Position numbers and translations under genes: made by a program. A DNA stretch of 64,000 nucleotides from Streptococcus sp. SN-1 (GTDB lineage Bacteria; Bacillota; Bacilli; Lactobacillales; Streptococcaceae), in NCBI RefSeq assembly GCF_041154385.1, contig NZ_AP028929.1, positions 1,426,001 through 1,490,000 on the forward strand. The letters are read 5' to 3'. This document shows positions 8,218-19,300 of the stretch, one piece after another. Every line of letters starts with the position of its first letter. Position 1 is the stretch's first letter. The notes beneath the pieces are model-generated. The model saw only the letters and a program-made list of their open reading frames with translations. It made no database searches and was not told the origin of the DNA.

Positions 8218-8991
8218 TTAAGTTCTTTTCCTTTCGTAAATATAGGACTGAATTTCCTCCTGCATCTCAAGAGGTAGCATCATGACCGGCTGTCTGGTTT
8301 GAAAATCAGGAGCTTCACCAAATAGGGTCACAACCCGATAGCCCAGACTTTCCCCTAAAATACTAGCCGCAGCATAATCCCATGGTTGCAGATAAGTGAC
8401 ATAGGTCAACAAACGCCCTGACAAAATCTTGGCAAAACTAATAGCCGCACTCCCATAGACACGAACACCGAGCACTGCTCGACTCAAATCAGCCAGCCCC
8501 CATTCATTGGTTTCCAACATGCCACTATTCCCTGCAATGAGAAAATCTCCAAGTGGTTTTGCTTTAAAAGGAGCTAGGGGCTTATCGTTTCGACAAACTG
8601 GAAAGGCTCCACCACCGTGGTAACAATCCCCTTTGACCACATCATAAATCAGGCCAAACTGTCCCTGACCATTTTCAAAATAAGCCATCATGACAGCAAA
8701 ATCTTCCTGCTGGGCGACAAAATTATTGGTCCCATCAATCGGATCAATAACCCAAACCTTTCCCTCTTGAACCGAGGCTCGCAAACACCCTTCTTCAGCA
8801 CAAATCTTATCCTCGGGATAATGGGACAAAATCTCACTAACCAAGAGTTTCTGAACTTCCTTGTCCAGTCTGGTCACCAAATCTGTTGGAGAGGACTTGG
8901 TTTCAACACACAAGTCTTCCTGCATGTGGTCAAGGATGTACTGGCCTGCTTTCTTAATTAGCTCTTTGGCAAATTCGAATTTACTTTCCAA
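8218..8991 (-). CDS. Inositol monophosphatase / SuhB-type phosphatase
   Basis: 257 aa from a TTG start at 8991. The frame is open for 34 more codons, but that part overlaps the neighbouring UPF0223 gene by 113 bp. The TTG follows a purine-rich site (GGGGAAGGAAAG), and the text after it ([15 protein letters not shown]) is a typical family N-terminus. Metal-binding motifs are visible: '[11 protein letters not shown]', the conserved 'EEGC' glutamate pair, '[11 protein letters not shown]' and 'WDYAAASIL'. It is a Mg2+-dependent, Li+-sensitive type sugar or inositol phosphatase; the substrate is unknown. It is third in the spx operon and overlaps the upstream gene by 11 bp. Confidence 0.85.
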
Positions 8992-9259
8992 GAGAAATCT
9001 TTCCTTCCCCTTTTTCCTTGGCAGCCTGAACAGCTCGGTAAAGCGAATAGCCACTAACTGTTTCAAATTCTCGTCCCAAACGTTTCTCTTCACTCTTACT
9101 TGGCACGACCGCCTTGAATCCCTTATAGGAGTCCAGTAACTTTTTAGCCTCTACCTTGCCCTCATAGGCAGCTTCAACATCATTAAAAAAAGAAAGCACT
9201 GAAGCAAGTTCTTCAGTGCTCCACGACAAATCTAGTGGGTAACTATACTGTTTGTTCAT
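8981..9259 (-). CDS. UPF0223 family protein
   Basis: 92 aa, soluble and helical, beginning [17 protein letters not shown] and containing '[14 protein letters not shown]', typical of UPF0223, a small Firmicute family without assigned function. The start ATG shares one base with the spx stop (TAATG), so the two are probably translated in a coupled way. Confidence 0.85.
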
Positions 9260-9660
9260 TAACTAATACCAGCTCTCATTCTTGCTTCTTTTAGTTCTTG
9301 CTTACGGTAACTACGAGGGAGAAAAGCACGAATCTCATCTTCATTAAAACCGATCTGCATACGTTTGGCATCAATAATAATGGGACGACGCAAAAGACTA
9401 GGATACTGCTCAATCAAATGAAGCAATTCTGATACCGAAATACTTTCTACATCAATATCTAATTTTTGAAAAATTTTTGAACGAGTTGAAATAATGTCAT
9501 CAGTACCATTTTCGGTCAAGGAAAGGATGTGTTGCAATTCTTTTCTTGTTAAGGGACTGGTCATAATATTGTGTTCCTCAAAGGGCACCTTATGTTTTTC
9601 TAGCCAGGCCTTTGCCTTACGACATGAAGTACAGCTCGGTGATAGAAATAGTGTAATCAT
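9259..9660 (-). CDS. spxA: Spx-family transcriptional regulator (ArsC-like)
   Basis: 133 aa, the length expected for Spx. A thioredoxin-like fold carries the redox switch Cys10-x-x-Cys13 ('[14 protein letters not shown]') and the RNA-polymerase alpha-CTD contact region, followed by '[28 protein letters not shown]'. Spx proteins bind RNA polymerase and reprogramme transcription under thiol or oxidative stress; streptococci usually have two. Which paralogue this is cannot be decided from one window, although the neighbourhood fits the pneumococcal copy near hemW. It leads the operon, with a promoter at 9695-9723. Confidence 0.88.
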
Positions 9661-9694
9661 GCTTTTCTCTTCTTATCTATACTTTGCTACCTCT

Positions 9695-9723
9695 ATTATA
9701 CAAAAAAATAAAGCGCTTGACTA
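9695..9723 (-). promoter_or_regulatory. Promoter of the spx operon
   Basis: TAGTCA, 17 bp and TATAAT on the minus strand, about 27 nt before the predicted leader ends at the ATG. The -35 is the same TAGTCA hexamer as at the pst promoter. Confidence 0.7.
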
Positions 9724-9732
9724 GAGATTTTT

Positions 9733-9766
9733 AGAAAAAAAGCCTATTTTTCCAGAAAAATAGACT
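9733..9766 (-). terminator. Terminator after the TIGR01906 membrane-protein gene
   Basis: A perfect 9-bp stem (CTATTTTTC / GAAAAATAG) with a 2-nt apex is followed on the minus strand by a run of seven T. It closes the hemW operon and insulates spx. Confidence 0.75.
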
Positions 9767-9870
9767 GTTTGCGAACGATTAATACATTTCTGAATTAGTT
9801 AATTCACTCTTAACGATAGTTTCGAATCACACACCTAATTTATACATGTGAAATAAGAACATCTTTCGTT

Positions 9871-10488
9871 TCACTTCCTACGACTTTTTAGATAAAGATA
9901 GCCAAAGAAGCTTTCATAAAGGGCAAAAAAGAGGAGGAAGGCATGAAGGAAGAAGGTCTCTGGCAAAATCAGTATAACAGGATCCTTGGCTGGGTCAAAA
10001 AGCCAGGTATCATCTCCCACAAAGAGAATTTGATGGAAAAGAGTAAAGAATTGGTCAAAACCAATCAAAACTCCTCCAAGCCCAATCAGTAAAGGCAAAA
10101 CCACTAGAGCCAAAAGCCCTTTACTAAATAGAGACAAGAAGTCTTTTTTCACAATCCCTTTGACAAAGAAATAGAAACTTGGTAGTGTCACTAGAGCAAC
10201 TAGCTGAACAAAGTGAAAGAGATTCTTGACCACCGCAAAGTGATGTAGCCCAGCTGCTGACGAACGAAAATCTGGCATCTGCAAGACCTGACTAAAAGGA
10301 TTGGTCAGATAATTCATCAAGATATGAAAGTTGTACTGAATAGTTTCTGGCTTTAAATAGACCCGATCCGTGAAATTCAGCCACTCAATCTCCAGCGGAT
10401 AAAAAATCCAAGCCAGATAAATGGTCAGAAGGATTGAAAGAGAGAAGAGAAAGAGCATAGAGCCCCAAAAGGTCAGTTTAATTTTCAT
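9871..10488 (-). CDS. TIGR01906 family integral membrane protein
   Basis: 205 aa from ATG 10488 (MKIKLTFW). This ATG lies inside the last codons of the HAD gene (GATGAAAATTAA), a typical coupled start. Four or five hydrophobic segments are visible: residues about 5-28, 85-110, 125-150 and 175-200. There is a large extracytoplasmic loop after the first. It matches a Firmicute membrane-protein family of unknown function that I know as TIGR01906 / DUF1461. Last gene of the hemW operon. Confidence 0.8.
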   Translation of the reverse strand: MKIKLTFWGSMLFLFSLSILLTIYLAWIFYPLEIEWLNFTDRVYLKPETIQYNFHILMNYLTNPFSQVLQMPDFRSSAAGLHHFAVVKNLFHFVQLVALVTLPSFYFFVKGIVKKDFLSLFSKGLLALVVLPLLIGLGGVLIGFDQFFTLFHQILFVGDDTWLFDPAKDPVILILPETFFLHAFLLFFALYESFFGYLYLKSRRK

Positions 10489-11251
10489 CAAAATCCCACT
10501 CCGCAAGGCTAGAAACCACATGAGTCGGTGCGATTGGCAGGTCTGCCACTTCTTCTGCCTTGGTAAAACCTGTCGTCACCAAGAGCGTTGGAATGCCATT
10601 GTCAATCCCTGCTCGGATATCTGTCAGGTAGTTGTCCCCGACCATGATCAACTCTTCACGTTCCAAACCTAAGTGCCCAACCGCCTTATCCATAATGATG
10701 GCATTTGGTTTCCCGATATAAACAGGTTTCACTCGTGTTGCCACTTCAAGAAAGGTAATCAGTGAACCAGCACCTGGCAAAAGACCACGCTCTGTCGGGA
10801 TATTGAGGTCAGGATTGGTTCCGATAAAATGAGCTCCCTTTTGGATAGCTAGAGTTGCTGTCGCAAATTTTTCATAGTCGACCTGCCAGTCCAGCCCTAC
10901 TACCACATAGGCAGGATTTTCCTTGTCTTCCACATAACCAGCCGCCTTGATGGCTTCCTTGAGCCCTGTTTCTCCGATGACATAGACGGTCTTTTCAAGC
11001 CCCAAGTCGTTCATATAGTCGATAGTGGCCAAAGTAGCTGTGTAGACAGTCGATAGGGGCGTATCAATATTAAAATTCTGAGCCAACATCTCTTGAACAC
11101 TCTCTGGAGTGCGAGTTGTATTGTTGGTCACAAAGAGATAGGGAATGTCCCGCTTTTGCAATTCATGAACAAAAGCCTCTCCTGCTGGAATTCTATCTTT
11201 GCCCTTATAAATAGTTCCGTCTAGATCAATTAAATAGCCTTTATATTTCAT
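10478..11251 (-). CDS. HAD-IIA family sugar-phosphatase (NagD-like, TIGR01457)
   Basis: 257 aa. HAD motif I is '[12 protein letters not shown]', with Asp9 nucleophile and Asp11 acid/base. Motif II is '[12 protein letters not shown]', and motifs III/IV fall at '[10 protein letters not shown]' and '[18 protein letters not shown]'. The NagD/AraL-type C2 cap lies between. It is a cytosolic phosphatase with a broad sugar-phosphate or nucleotide substrate range in the family. Its ATG sits 11 bp after the thioesterase gene with AGGGAG upstream. Confidence 0.9.
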   Translation of the reverse strand: MKYKGYLIDLDGTIYKGKDRIPAGEAFVHELQKRDIPYLFVTNNTTRTPESVQEMLAQNFNIDTPLSTVYTATLATIDYMNDLGLEKTVYVIGETGLKEAIKAAGYVEDKENPAYVVVGLDWQVDYEKFATATLAIQKGAHFIGTNPDLNIPTERGLLPGAGSLITFLEVATRVKPVYIGKPNAIIMDKAVGHLGLEREELIMVGDNYLTDIRAGIDNGIPTLLVTTGFTKAEEVADLPIAPTHVVSSLAEWDFDEN

Positions 11252-11261
11252 CTATTTCTCC

Positions 11262-12002
11262 CTAATCCTTTTCTATTTCTTGCCAAGTAATAATAGCCTG
11301 TGCATTAGTAGCACCGTCGCTTGTAATCTCATGCTTACTTTCGAGTCCACTCCGCTCAACAGCCGATGTAATCACCCCACCTGGTCGAACTTCCTTGACA
11401 TACTTGAGGTTGATTTTCTTGGGAACATAGTGGGTCAAAAAATCAGCTCCCATGACTTCAAAAATCCAGTCCAGGTATTTACTATTATTGACGTGACCAT
11501 TCATATCTAAATCGTAAAAACGGACATGGTAATCCTTGCTGATTGAATCTTCCAAGGACTCATACTTTGGTCCACGGATAAGTTTTTTATCAAAATCAGA
11601 CTGGTAAGGAGCCACAATCTCAGGTTCTACTGCATGAACTTTTCGACTGTCTCGGTCCATGAGAACAAAGGTCGCCATCATGTGGACGAGTTCCTGTCCT
11701 GCTTCATCATAAATGGTAAAGCGACGGTAGCAAAAGAGTCGATTGTAGCTCAGGGCTTCCGTTTCGATAGTGATTTCTTCCGCAAAACGAGGCAAACGAG
11801 CTACCTCAATATCATAGTTTGTGATAATCCAGACCAGATTATAGTCTTCCAAAATAGCCTTATCACTAACTCCCAACTCAATGGACTGCATCCCTGAAAC
11901 TTGTAGGGAAAGCAAAATCACATCTGGAAGTTTGATATGACCGTTCATATCAGCCATATCAAAAGGAATTTTCATTTTCATTTGATAAGTTAAGCCCATC
12001 AT
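11262..12002 (-). CDS. Acyl-ACP thioesterase (double hotdog)
   Basis: 246 aa with two hotdog repeats. The first is 'KIPFDMADMNGHIKLPDVI' and the second 'HVRFYDLDMNGHVNNSKYL', holding the Asp/Asn-His-Asn catalytic set expected for FatA/FatB-type bacterial thioesterases. It releases fatty acids from acyl-ACP and so can set membrane acyl composition. ATG codons at 12002 and 11999 follow a GGAG site at the end of hemW; either may be used. Second gene of the operon. Confidence 0.87.
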   Translation of the reverse strand: MMGLTYQMKMKIPFDMADMNGHIKLPDVILLSLQVSGMQSIELGVSDKAILEDYNLVWIITNYDIEVARLPRFAEEITIETEALSYNRLFCYRRFTIYDEAGQELVHMMATFVLMDRDSRKVHAVEPEIVAPYQSDFDKKLIRGPKYESLEDSISKDYHVRFYDLDMNGHVNNSKYLDWIFEVMGADFLTHYVPKKINLKYVKEVRPGGVITSAVERSGLESKHEITSDGATNAQAIITWQEIEKD

Positions 12003-12003
12003 C

Positions 12004-13134
12004 CTACTCCAAAATAAATCGTTCTGCTACAGTGTCTCCCAAAAAGAGACCTCTCTTTGTCATACGAACTCGGTCACCCTCTATTTGCATGAGACCTTGT
12101 TGTACCAAGTCCTTGACAATTTCTCCATAAAGTCCATCGAAAGACCGTCCAAATTTTTCCTCAAATCGCACCATGGAGACTCCTGATTTCTTGCGGAGGC
12201 CCAAGAACATTTCTTCTTCCATTTGCTCCTTTTGACTCAGGTGTTCTTCTGTGATGCGAGCGTTGCCTTCCTCAACTGCACTGAGATAATGACGAATGGG
12301 ACCATGATTCTTATAGCGTACTCCATCTACATAACCAGATGCCCCAGCACCGATACCATAGTATTCAGCATTGTCCCAGTACATGAGATTGTGACGACTT
12401 TCAAAACCGGGTTTGGAGAAATTGGAAATCTCATAATGTTCAAAACCAGCTCGCTCTAGCTCTGCGATGATGTACTCAAACATCTCAGCTTCCAGTTCCT
12501 CCTTAGGCAGAGGCAATTTCCCTCGTCGCATACGGTTCATAAAGACCGTATGATTTTCCAAAATCAAGCTATACAAACTCATATGGGGAATATCAAGTCC
12601 AATGGCCTTAGCCACATTTTCCTTGACCTGCTCCATGGTCTGACCAGGCAGTGCATAAATCAAATCAATAGAGATATTGTCAAAACCAGCCAGTTTCAGA
12701 CGGTCGATATTTTCATAAATATCCTTCTCCAAATGACTGCGCCCAATCTTTTTCAGCATCTTGTCGTCAAAGGTTTGCACACCTAGCGAAACACGATTAA
12801 CAGCCGAGTTCTTCAAAACAGCAATCTTATCCGCGTCCAAGTCGCCTGGATTAGCCTCAATGGTCAACTCCTCTAAGACAGACAAGTCCAATTTTTTAGT
12901 CAAGCCCTTCAATAACACCTCCAGTTGCGGAGCTGACAAAGCTGTCGGTGTCCCACCACCAATGTAAAGGGTTCGTAACTTTTGAATGTCATAAGAACGA
13001 AACTCTTCCAGCAGATGCTCCAAATAACTATCTACCGGCTGATTCTTGATAAAAACTTTTGAAAAGTCACAATAATAACAAATCTGGGTACAAAATGGGA
13101 TGTGCACATAGGCTGACGTTGGTTTTTTCTGCAT
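12004..13134 (-). CDS. hemW: HemW-type radical SAM protein (heme chaperone)
   Basis: 376 aa from ATG 13134 (MQKKPTSAYVHIPFC). The cluster motif CxxxCxxC is in 'PFCTQICYYCDF', followed by 'YIGGGTPTALS', 'EANPGDL', 'SLGVQTFDD' and a HemW_C tail. The family includes heme chaperones and was formerly called oxygen-independent coproporphyrinogen oxidase-like. The upstream in-frame extension is rejected because TATAAT (13142-13147) lies within it, exactly 7 nt before the chosen ATG. There is no leader and no Shine-Dalgarno, so the mRNA may be leaderless. First gene of a four-gene operon. Confidence 0.9.
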   Translation of the reverse strand: MQKKPTSAYVHIPFCTQICYYCDFSKVFIKNQPVDSYLEHLLEEFRSYDIQKLRTLYIGGGTPTALSAPQLEVLLKGLTKKLDLSVLEELTIEANPGDLDADKIAVLKNSAVNRVSLGVQTFDDKMLKKIGRSHLEKDIYENIDRLKLAGFDNISIDLIYALPGQTMEQVKENVAKAIGLDIPHMSLYSLILENHTVFMNRMRRGKLPLPKEELEAEMFEYIIAELERAGFEHYEISNFSKPGFESRHNLMYWDNAEYYGIGAGASGYVDGVRYKNHGPIRHYLSAVEEGNARITEEHLSQKEQMEEEMFLGLRKKSGVSMVRFEEKFGRSFDGLYGEIVKDLVQQGLMQIEGDRVRMTKRGLFLGDTVAERFILE

Positions 13135-13141
13135 AGTAATT

Positions 13142-13150
13142 ATTATACCA
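13142..13150 (-). promoter_or_regulatory. Extended -10 promoter of hemW, predicted leaderless
   Basis: TGGTATAAT on the minus strand is a TGn extended -10 element. The expected +1, seven bases downstream, is the A of the hemW ATG. The -35 region is poor and lies inside an inverted repeat (13153-13206). Confidence 0.65.
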
Positions 13151-13152
13151 CA

Positions 13153-13206
13153 AAAGCGAACAATACTTAGAATTCCGTTTAACAAAATCCTAGCATTGTT
13201 CGCTTT
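13153..13206 (-). terminator. Inverted repeat between gene A and hemW, possible terminator
   Basis: Perfect 12-bp arms (AAAGCGAACAAT / ATTGTTCGCTTT) are separated by 30 bases. On the minus strand the right arm ends in CTTTT, a short U-tract, and runs straight into the hemW -10 element. It could end gene A transcription, act as an operator over the hemW promoter, or both. A second, imperfect pairing (CATTCTTTGTATTTTA with TAAAATACAAAAGAATG) lies at about 13214-13292. Confidence 0.45.
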
Positions 13207-13309
13207 CTTTATCTAAACATTCTTTGTATTTTATGGATAACACAACTATCAGAATCAATCTAGTTCGTTGTTAAAATACAAAAGAATGAATGTTCATTTG
13301 ACTAAATTT

Positions 13310-16300
13310 TTAGTCTTCTTTTTTCTTGCGAGCTACAAGTCCAAATCCACTCAATAGTCCAAGAAGTCCTAGAGAGGCAAGAGCAGCATTTGATTCTGTT
13401 CCTGTATTTGGCAATACATTTTGAGAATCATTTGACTTAGCTCCATTATCAACAGTAGTCTGAGGATCTACCTGATCCGCATTCGGAGTAACTGCATTTG
13501 GAGTTGGAGTAGCTGGTGCTGGTGTATCTTGACCAGAACCTCCATTAGTGTCAGGGTTGACTGGCGTATCAGATGTCACTGGTGCAACTGGAATTGTATC
13601 TGTTGGTGTTGCTGGTGTTACCTTCGCTGGAGTTTCTACTGGAACTTCTACAGCTGGTTTACCTGGTTCTGTAATCTTACCTGTTCCTGGAACTTTACCG
13701 TCTGGTAATTCACTGTTTGGTACTTTACCTTTACCTTCTTTATCGATTGTAACGATAATTGGGTTTCCATCTTTACCTGGGATTTCTACCGTAGTTCCTG
13801 GTGGGTATGTTGAGCCATCTGGTTTCTTCGGTGTTACTGTAACGTCACCTGTCTTAGGATCTTGATCCAACTCTATTGTTGGTGTCTTACGAGCTGGTGT
13901 TGTTACATCTACTGGTTGTGATGGTTTCTTGTTAGGTTCTGTTACTGTTCCTGTACCTGGGACATTTGTCTTAGGAAGGTTGTCATTTGGTACTTCACCT
14001 GAACCATTTTCACCAATTGTTACTGTGATTGTTGTTCCATTTTCTCCTGGAATTTCTACCCTGCTACCTGATGGGTAAGTTGTTCCATCTGGTTTCTTAG
14101 GCGTTACAATCGCATTTCCATTTGGTTGTTGAGTAATTTCAATCTTACCTGGTTTTTCAGTTACTGGTGTTTCTGGTGTGAATTTAGCTGGTGTTGTTAC
14201 ATTAGGAACTTCAACAGCTGGTTTACCTGGTTCTGTAATCTTACCTGTACCTGGTGTTTCTACATCTGGTAGATCACTGTTTGGTACTTTACCTTTACCG
14301 TCTTCACCGATTGTGACTGTGATTGGCTTGCCACCTTTACCTGGAATTTCTACCGTAGTTCCTGGTGGGTAGGTTGAGCCGTCTGGTTTCTTCGGTGTTA
14401 CTGTAACGTCACCTGTTTCAGGATCTCGTTTCACATCTAGTGTTGGTGTCTTACGAGCTGGTGTTGTTACATCCACTGGTTGTGATGGTTTCTTGTTAGG
14501 TTCTGTTACTGTTCCTGTACCTGGGACATTTGTCTTAGGAAGGTTGTCATTTGGTACTTCACCTGAACCATTTTCACCAATTGTTACTGTGATTGTTGTT
14601 CCATTTTCTCCTGGAATTTCTACCCTGCTACCTGATGGGTAAGTTGTTCCATCTGGTTTCTTAGGCGTTACAATCGCATTTCCATTTGGTTGTTGAGTAA
14701 TTTCAATCTTACCTGGTTTTTCAGTTACTGGTGTTTCTGGTGTGAATTTAGCTGGTGTTGTTACATTAGGAACTTCAACAGCTGGTTTACCTGGTTCTGT
14801 AATCTTACCTGTACCTGGTGTTTCTACGTCTGGTAGATCACTGTTTGGTACTTTACCTTTACCGTCTTCACCGATTGTGACTGTGATTGGCTTGCCATCT
14901 TTACCTGGGATTTCTACCGTAGTTCCTGGTGGATATGTTGTTCCATCTGGTTTCTTCGGTGTTAATGTAACGTCACCTGTCTCAGGATCTCGTTTCACAT
15001 CTAGTGTTGGTGTCTTATGAGCTGGTGTTGTTACATTAGGAACTTCAACAGCTGGTTTACCTGGTTCTGTAATCTTACTTGTTCCTGGTGCTTTACCTTC
15101 TGGTAGATCACTGTTTGGTACTTTACCTTTACCGTCTTCACCGATTGTAACTGTGATTGGGTGATCCTTATCTTTACCTGGAATTTCTACCTTAGTTCCT
15201 GGTGGGTATGTTGACCCATCTGGTTTCTTCGGTGTCACTGTAACATCACCAGTCTTAGGATCTTGTTCCAAGTCTACGGTTGGAGTTACTTTAGCTGGGG
15301 TTGTGACCTCAGGAACTTCCACTGATGGTTTGCCTGGTTCTGTAATCTTACCTGGTTTTGTAACCTTACCATCTGGTAATTCACTGTTTGGTACTTTACC
15401 TTTACCATCTTCTCCGATTGTTACTGTGATTGGCTTGTCACCTTTACCTGGAATTTCTACTACTGTTCCTGGTGGGTAGATTGAGCCATCTGGTTTCTTC
15501 GGTGTCACTGTAACATCACCAGTCTTAGGATCTTGTTCCAAATCTACGGTTGGAGTTACTTTAGCTGGGGTTGTGACCTCAGGAACTTCCACTGATGGTT
15601 TGCCTGGTTCTGTAATCTTACCTGGTTTTGTAACCTTACCATCTGGTAATTCACTGTTTGGTACTTTACCTTTACCATCTTCTCCGATTGTTACTGTGAT
15701 TGGCTTGTCACCTTTACCTGGAATTTCTACTACTGTTCCTGGTGGGTAGATTGAGCCATCTGGTTTCTTCGGTGTCACTGTAACATCACCAGTCTTAGGA
15801 TCTTGTTCCAAGTCTACGGTTGGAGTTACTTTAGCTGGGGTTGTGACCTCAGGAACTTCAACAGCTGGTTTGCCTGGTTCTGTAATCTTACCTGGTTTTG
15901 TAACCTTACCGTCTGGTAATTCACTGTTTGGTACTTTACCTTTACCATCTTCTCCGATTGTTACTGTGATTGGGTGATCCTTATCTTTACCTGGAATTTC
16001 TACCTTAGTTCCTGGTGGGTATGTTGACCCATCTGGTTTCTTCGGTGTCACTGTAACATCACCAGTCTTAGGATCTTGTTCCAAGTCTACGGTTGGAGTT
16101 ACTTTAGCTGGTGTTGTTACATTAGGAACTTCAACAGCTGGTTTACCTGGTTCGGTAATCTTACCTGTACCTGGTGTTTCTACATCTGGTAGATCACTGT
16201 TTGGTACTTTACCTTTACCGTCTTCACCGATTGTGACTGTGATTGGCTTGCCATCTTTACCTGGGATTTCTACCGTAGTTCCTGGTGGATATGTTGTTCC

Positions 16301-19300
16301 ATCTGGTCTCTTCGGTGTTAATGTAACGTCACCTGTCTCAGGATCTCGTTTCACATCTAGTGTTGGTGTCTTATGAGCTGGTGTTGTTACATTAGGAACT
16401 TCAACAGCTGGTTTACCTGGTTCGGTAATCTTACCTGTTCCTGGTGCTTTACCTTCTGGTAGATCACTGTTTGGTACTTTACCTTTACCGTCTTCACCGA
16501 TTGTAACTGTGATTGGGTGATCCTTATCTTTACCTGGAATTTCTACTACTGTTCCTGGTGGGTAGATTGAGCCATCTGGTCTCTTAGGTGTCACTGTAAC
16601 ATCACCAGTCTTAGGATCTTGTTCCAAGTCTACTGTTGGAGTTACTTTAGCTGGGGTTGTGACCTCAGGAACTTCAACAGATGGTTTGCCTGGTTCGGTA
16701 ATCTTACCTGGTTTTGTAACCTCACCGTCTGGTAATTCACTGTTTGGTACTTTACCTTTACCATCTTCTCCGATTGTTACTGTGATTGGCTTGTCACCTT
16801 TACCTGGAATTTCTACTACTGTTCCTGGTGGGAATGTTGAGCCATCTGGTCTCTTAGGTGTTACTGTAACATCACCAGTCTTAGGATCTTGTTCCAAGTC
16901 TACGGTTGGAGTCTTACGTGCTGGAGTTGTTGCTGGCACTGGTTGTGATGGTCTCTTATTCGGTTCTGTTACTGTACCTTCTCCTTCGATTTTTCCTTTT
17001 GGAAGACTATCATTCGGTACTATTCCTGAACCGTCTTCTCCGATGATAACCTCGATTGGAGTATCATTATCACCCGGAATAACTACCTTCGTTCCTGGTG
17101 GATATGTTCCTCCCACTCCAGGTTTCTTCGGTGTTACAATAGCATCTCCATTTGGTTTTCTAGTAATATCAATTGAGACTGGTTGCTCTGTTTGTGGTTC
17201 ATTTGGATCTAATTTTTTAGGTGTCTTCACTTGAACTTCTTCAGGTGTTTTCCCTTTTTCAATAATCTTACCTGTTCCCGGAATATCTCCTTCTGGCAGA
17301 TCACTGTTTGGTACTGTTCCTTTTCCATCTTCACCGATTGTTACTGTGATTGGGTTTCCGTCTTTACCTGGAATTTCTACTACTGTTCCTGGTGGGTAGA
17401 TTGAGCCATCTGGTTTCTTCGGTGTCACTGTAACATCACCCGTCTTAGGATCTTGTTCAATTTTGATTGTCGGGTTCTTACGAGCTGGTGTTGTTACTGG
17501 CACTGGTTGTGATGGTTCTTTATTCGGTTCTGTTACTGTACCTTTTCCTGGTAAATCACCTTTAGGTAACTTGTCATTTGGAACTATTCCTGAACCATCT
17601 TCACCGATTGTAACGACAATTGGATTACCATCCTTACCTGGAATTTCTACTACTGTTCCTGGTGGGTAGGTTGAGCCATCTGGTTTCTTCGGTGTTATTA
17701 CTGCATCACCATTTGGTTTGCGTGTGATATCGATTGTAGGAGTTTGAGTTGTTGGTGTCTTAGGATCTGTTCCATTTTTCTCTTCATCTTTGTCTGGAAT
17801 ACCATCGTTATCATCATCTGGATCGGTCACATCTGGGATACCGTCGCCATCTGTATCACGTTGAATTGTAACTGGAACATCCACAGTAACTTCTTCATCA
17901 CCATTCTTAACTTTAACTGGGATTGTAACTTTACGTTCTTCTTCTTTTGGTCCCCAATCTGTTACGGTTGGTGTTCCAGTTAAGTTACCATCGCCATCTA
18001 CTGTTAAACCATTTACTGGTGTTTCTGTAGTGATTGTTGAACCTGGTTTATTTGGTGTCACAACTTTTGTTGGCGGTACTGGTGCTTTTTCTTTCACTTT
18101 TCCTGGATCTGTGACTGTACCTGTTAATTTATCAGCTACTTTTGGATTTGCATCATCCTTGTCTGGAATTCCATCGTTATCATCATCTGGATCGGTCACA
18201 TCTGGAATGCCGTCGCCATCTGTATCACGTTGGATTGTAACTGGAACATCCACAACGACTTCTTCATCACCATTCTTAACTTTAACTGGGATTGTAACTT
18301 TACGTTCTTCTTCTTTTGGTCCCCAATCTGTTACGGTTGGTGTTCCAGTTAAGTTACCATCACCATCTACTGTTAAACCATTTACTGGTGTTTCTGTAGT
18401 GATTGTTGAACCTGGTTTATTTGGTGTCACAACTTTTGTTGGCGGTACTGGTGCTTTCTCTTTCACTTTTCCTGGATCTGTGACTGTACCTGTTAATTTA
18501 TCAGCTACTTTTGGATTTGCATCATCCTTGTCTGGAATACCATCGTTGTCATCATCTGGATCGGTCACATCTGGAATGCCGTCGCCATCTGTATCGCGTT
18601 GGATAGTTACAGGGATTTTTACAACAGTCTCTTCTGTTCCACGTTTCAGTTTAACTGGAATCTCTACTGTACGCTCTTCTTCTTTTGGTCCCCAATCTGT
18701 GACAGTTGGTGTTCCTACTAAATTTCCGCCGTTATCCACTGTTAAACCATTGACTGGTTTATCTACTGTAATCGTTGTACCTGGTTTGTTTGGTGTTACT
18801 ACCTTAGTATTTGCTGGGACAGGTGTTTTTTCTTTTACAGTTTTTCCTGTTGTTTCTCCTGTTAATCCATCTGCTACTTTTGGATTTGCATCTTCTGTAT
18901 CTGGAATTCCATCGTTGTCATCATCTGTGTCTACTTTATCTGGGATTCCATCTCCATCTGTATCGCGTTGGATAGTTACAGGGATTTTTACAACAGTCTC
19001 TTCCGTTCCACGTTTCAGTTTAACTGGAATTTCGACTGTGCGTTCTTCTTCTTTTGGTCCCCAATCTGTGACAGTTGGTGTACCTACTAGATTTCCACCG
19101 TTATCCACTGTTAAACCATTGACTGGACTATCTACTGTAATCGTTGTGCCTGGTTTGTTTGGTGTTACTACCTTAGTATTTGCTGGGACAGGTGTTTTTT
19201 CTTTTACAGTTTTTCCTGTTTTTTCTCCTGTTAATTTATCTGCTACTTTTGGATTTGCATCTTCTGTATCTGGAATTCCATCGTTGTCATCATCTGAGTC

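Noticed and set aside
8992..9093. N-terminal extension of the inositol-monophosphatase-like gene to the ATG at 9093
   Set aside because: It would overlap the UPF0223 gene by 113 bp, has no family similarity in the extension, and a ribosome site fits the TTG at 8991.
13310..13500. Programmed ribosomal frameshift joining the two halves of gene A
   Set aside because: At the split (near 21022) there is no slippery heptamer or downstream structure that I can see, and the sister repeat shows that one base is simply missing.
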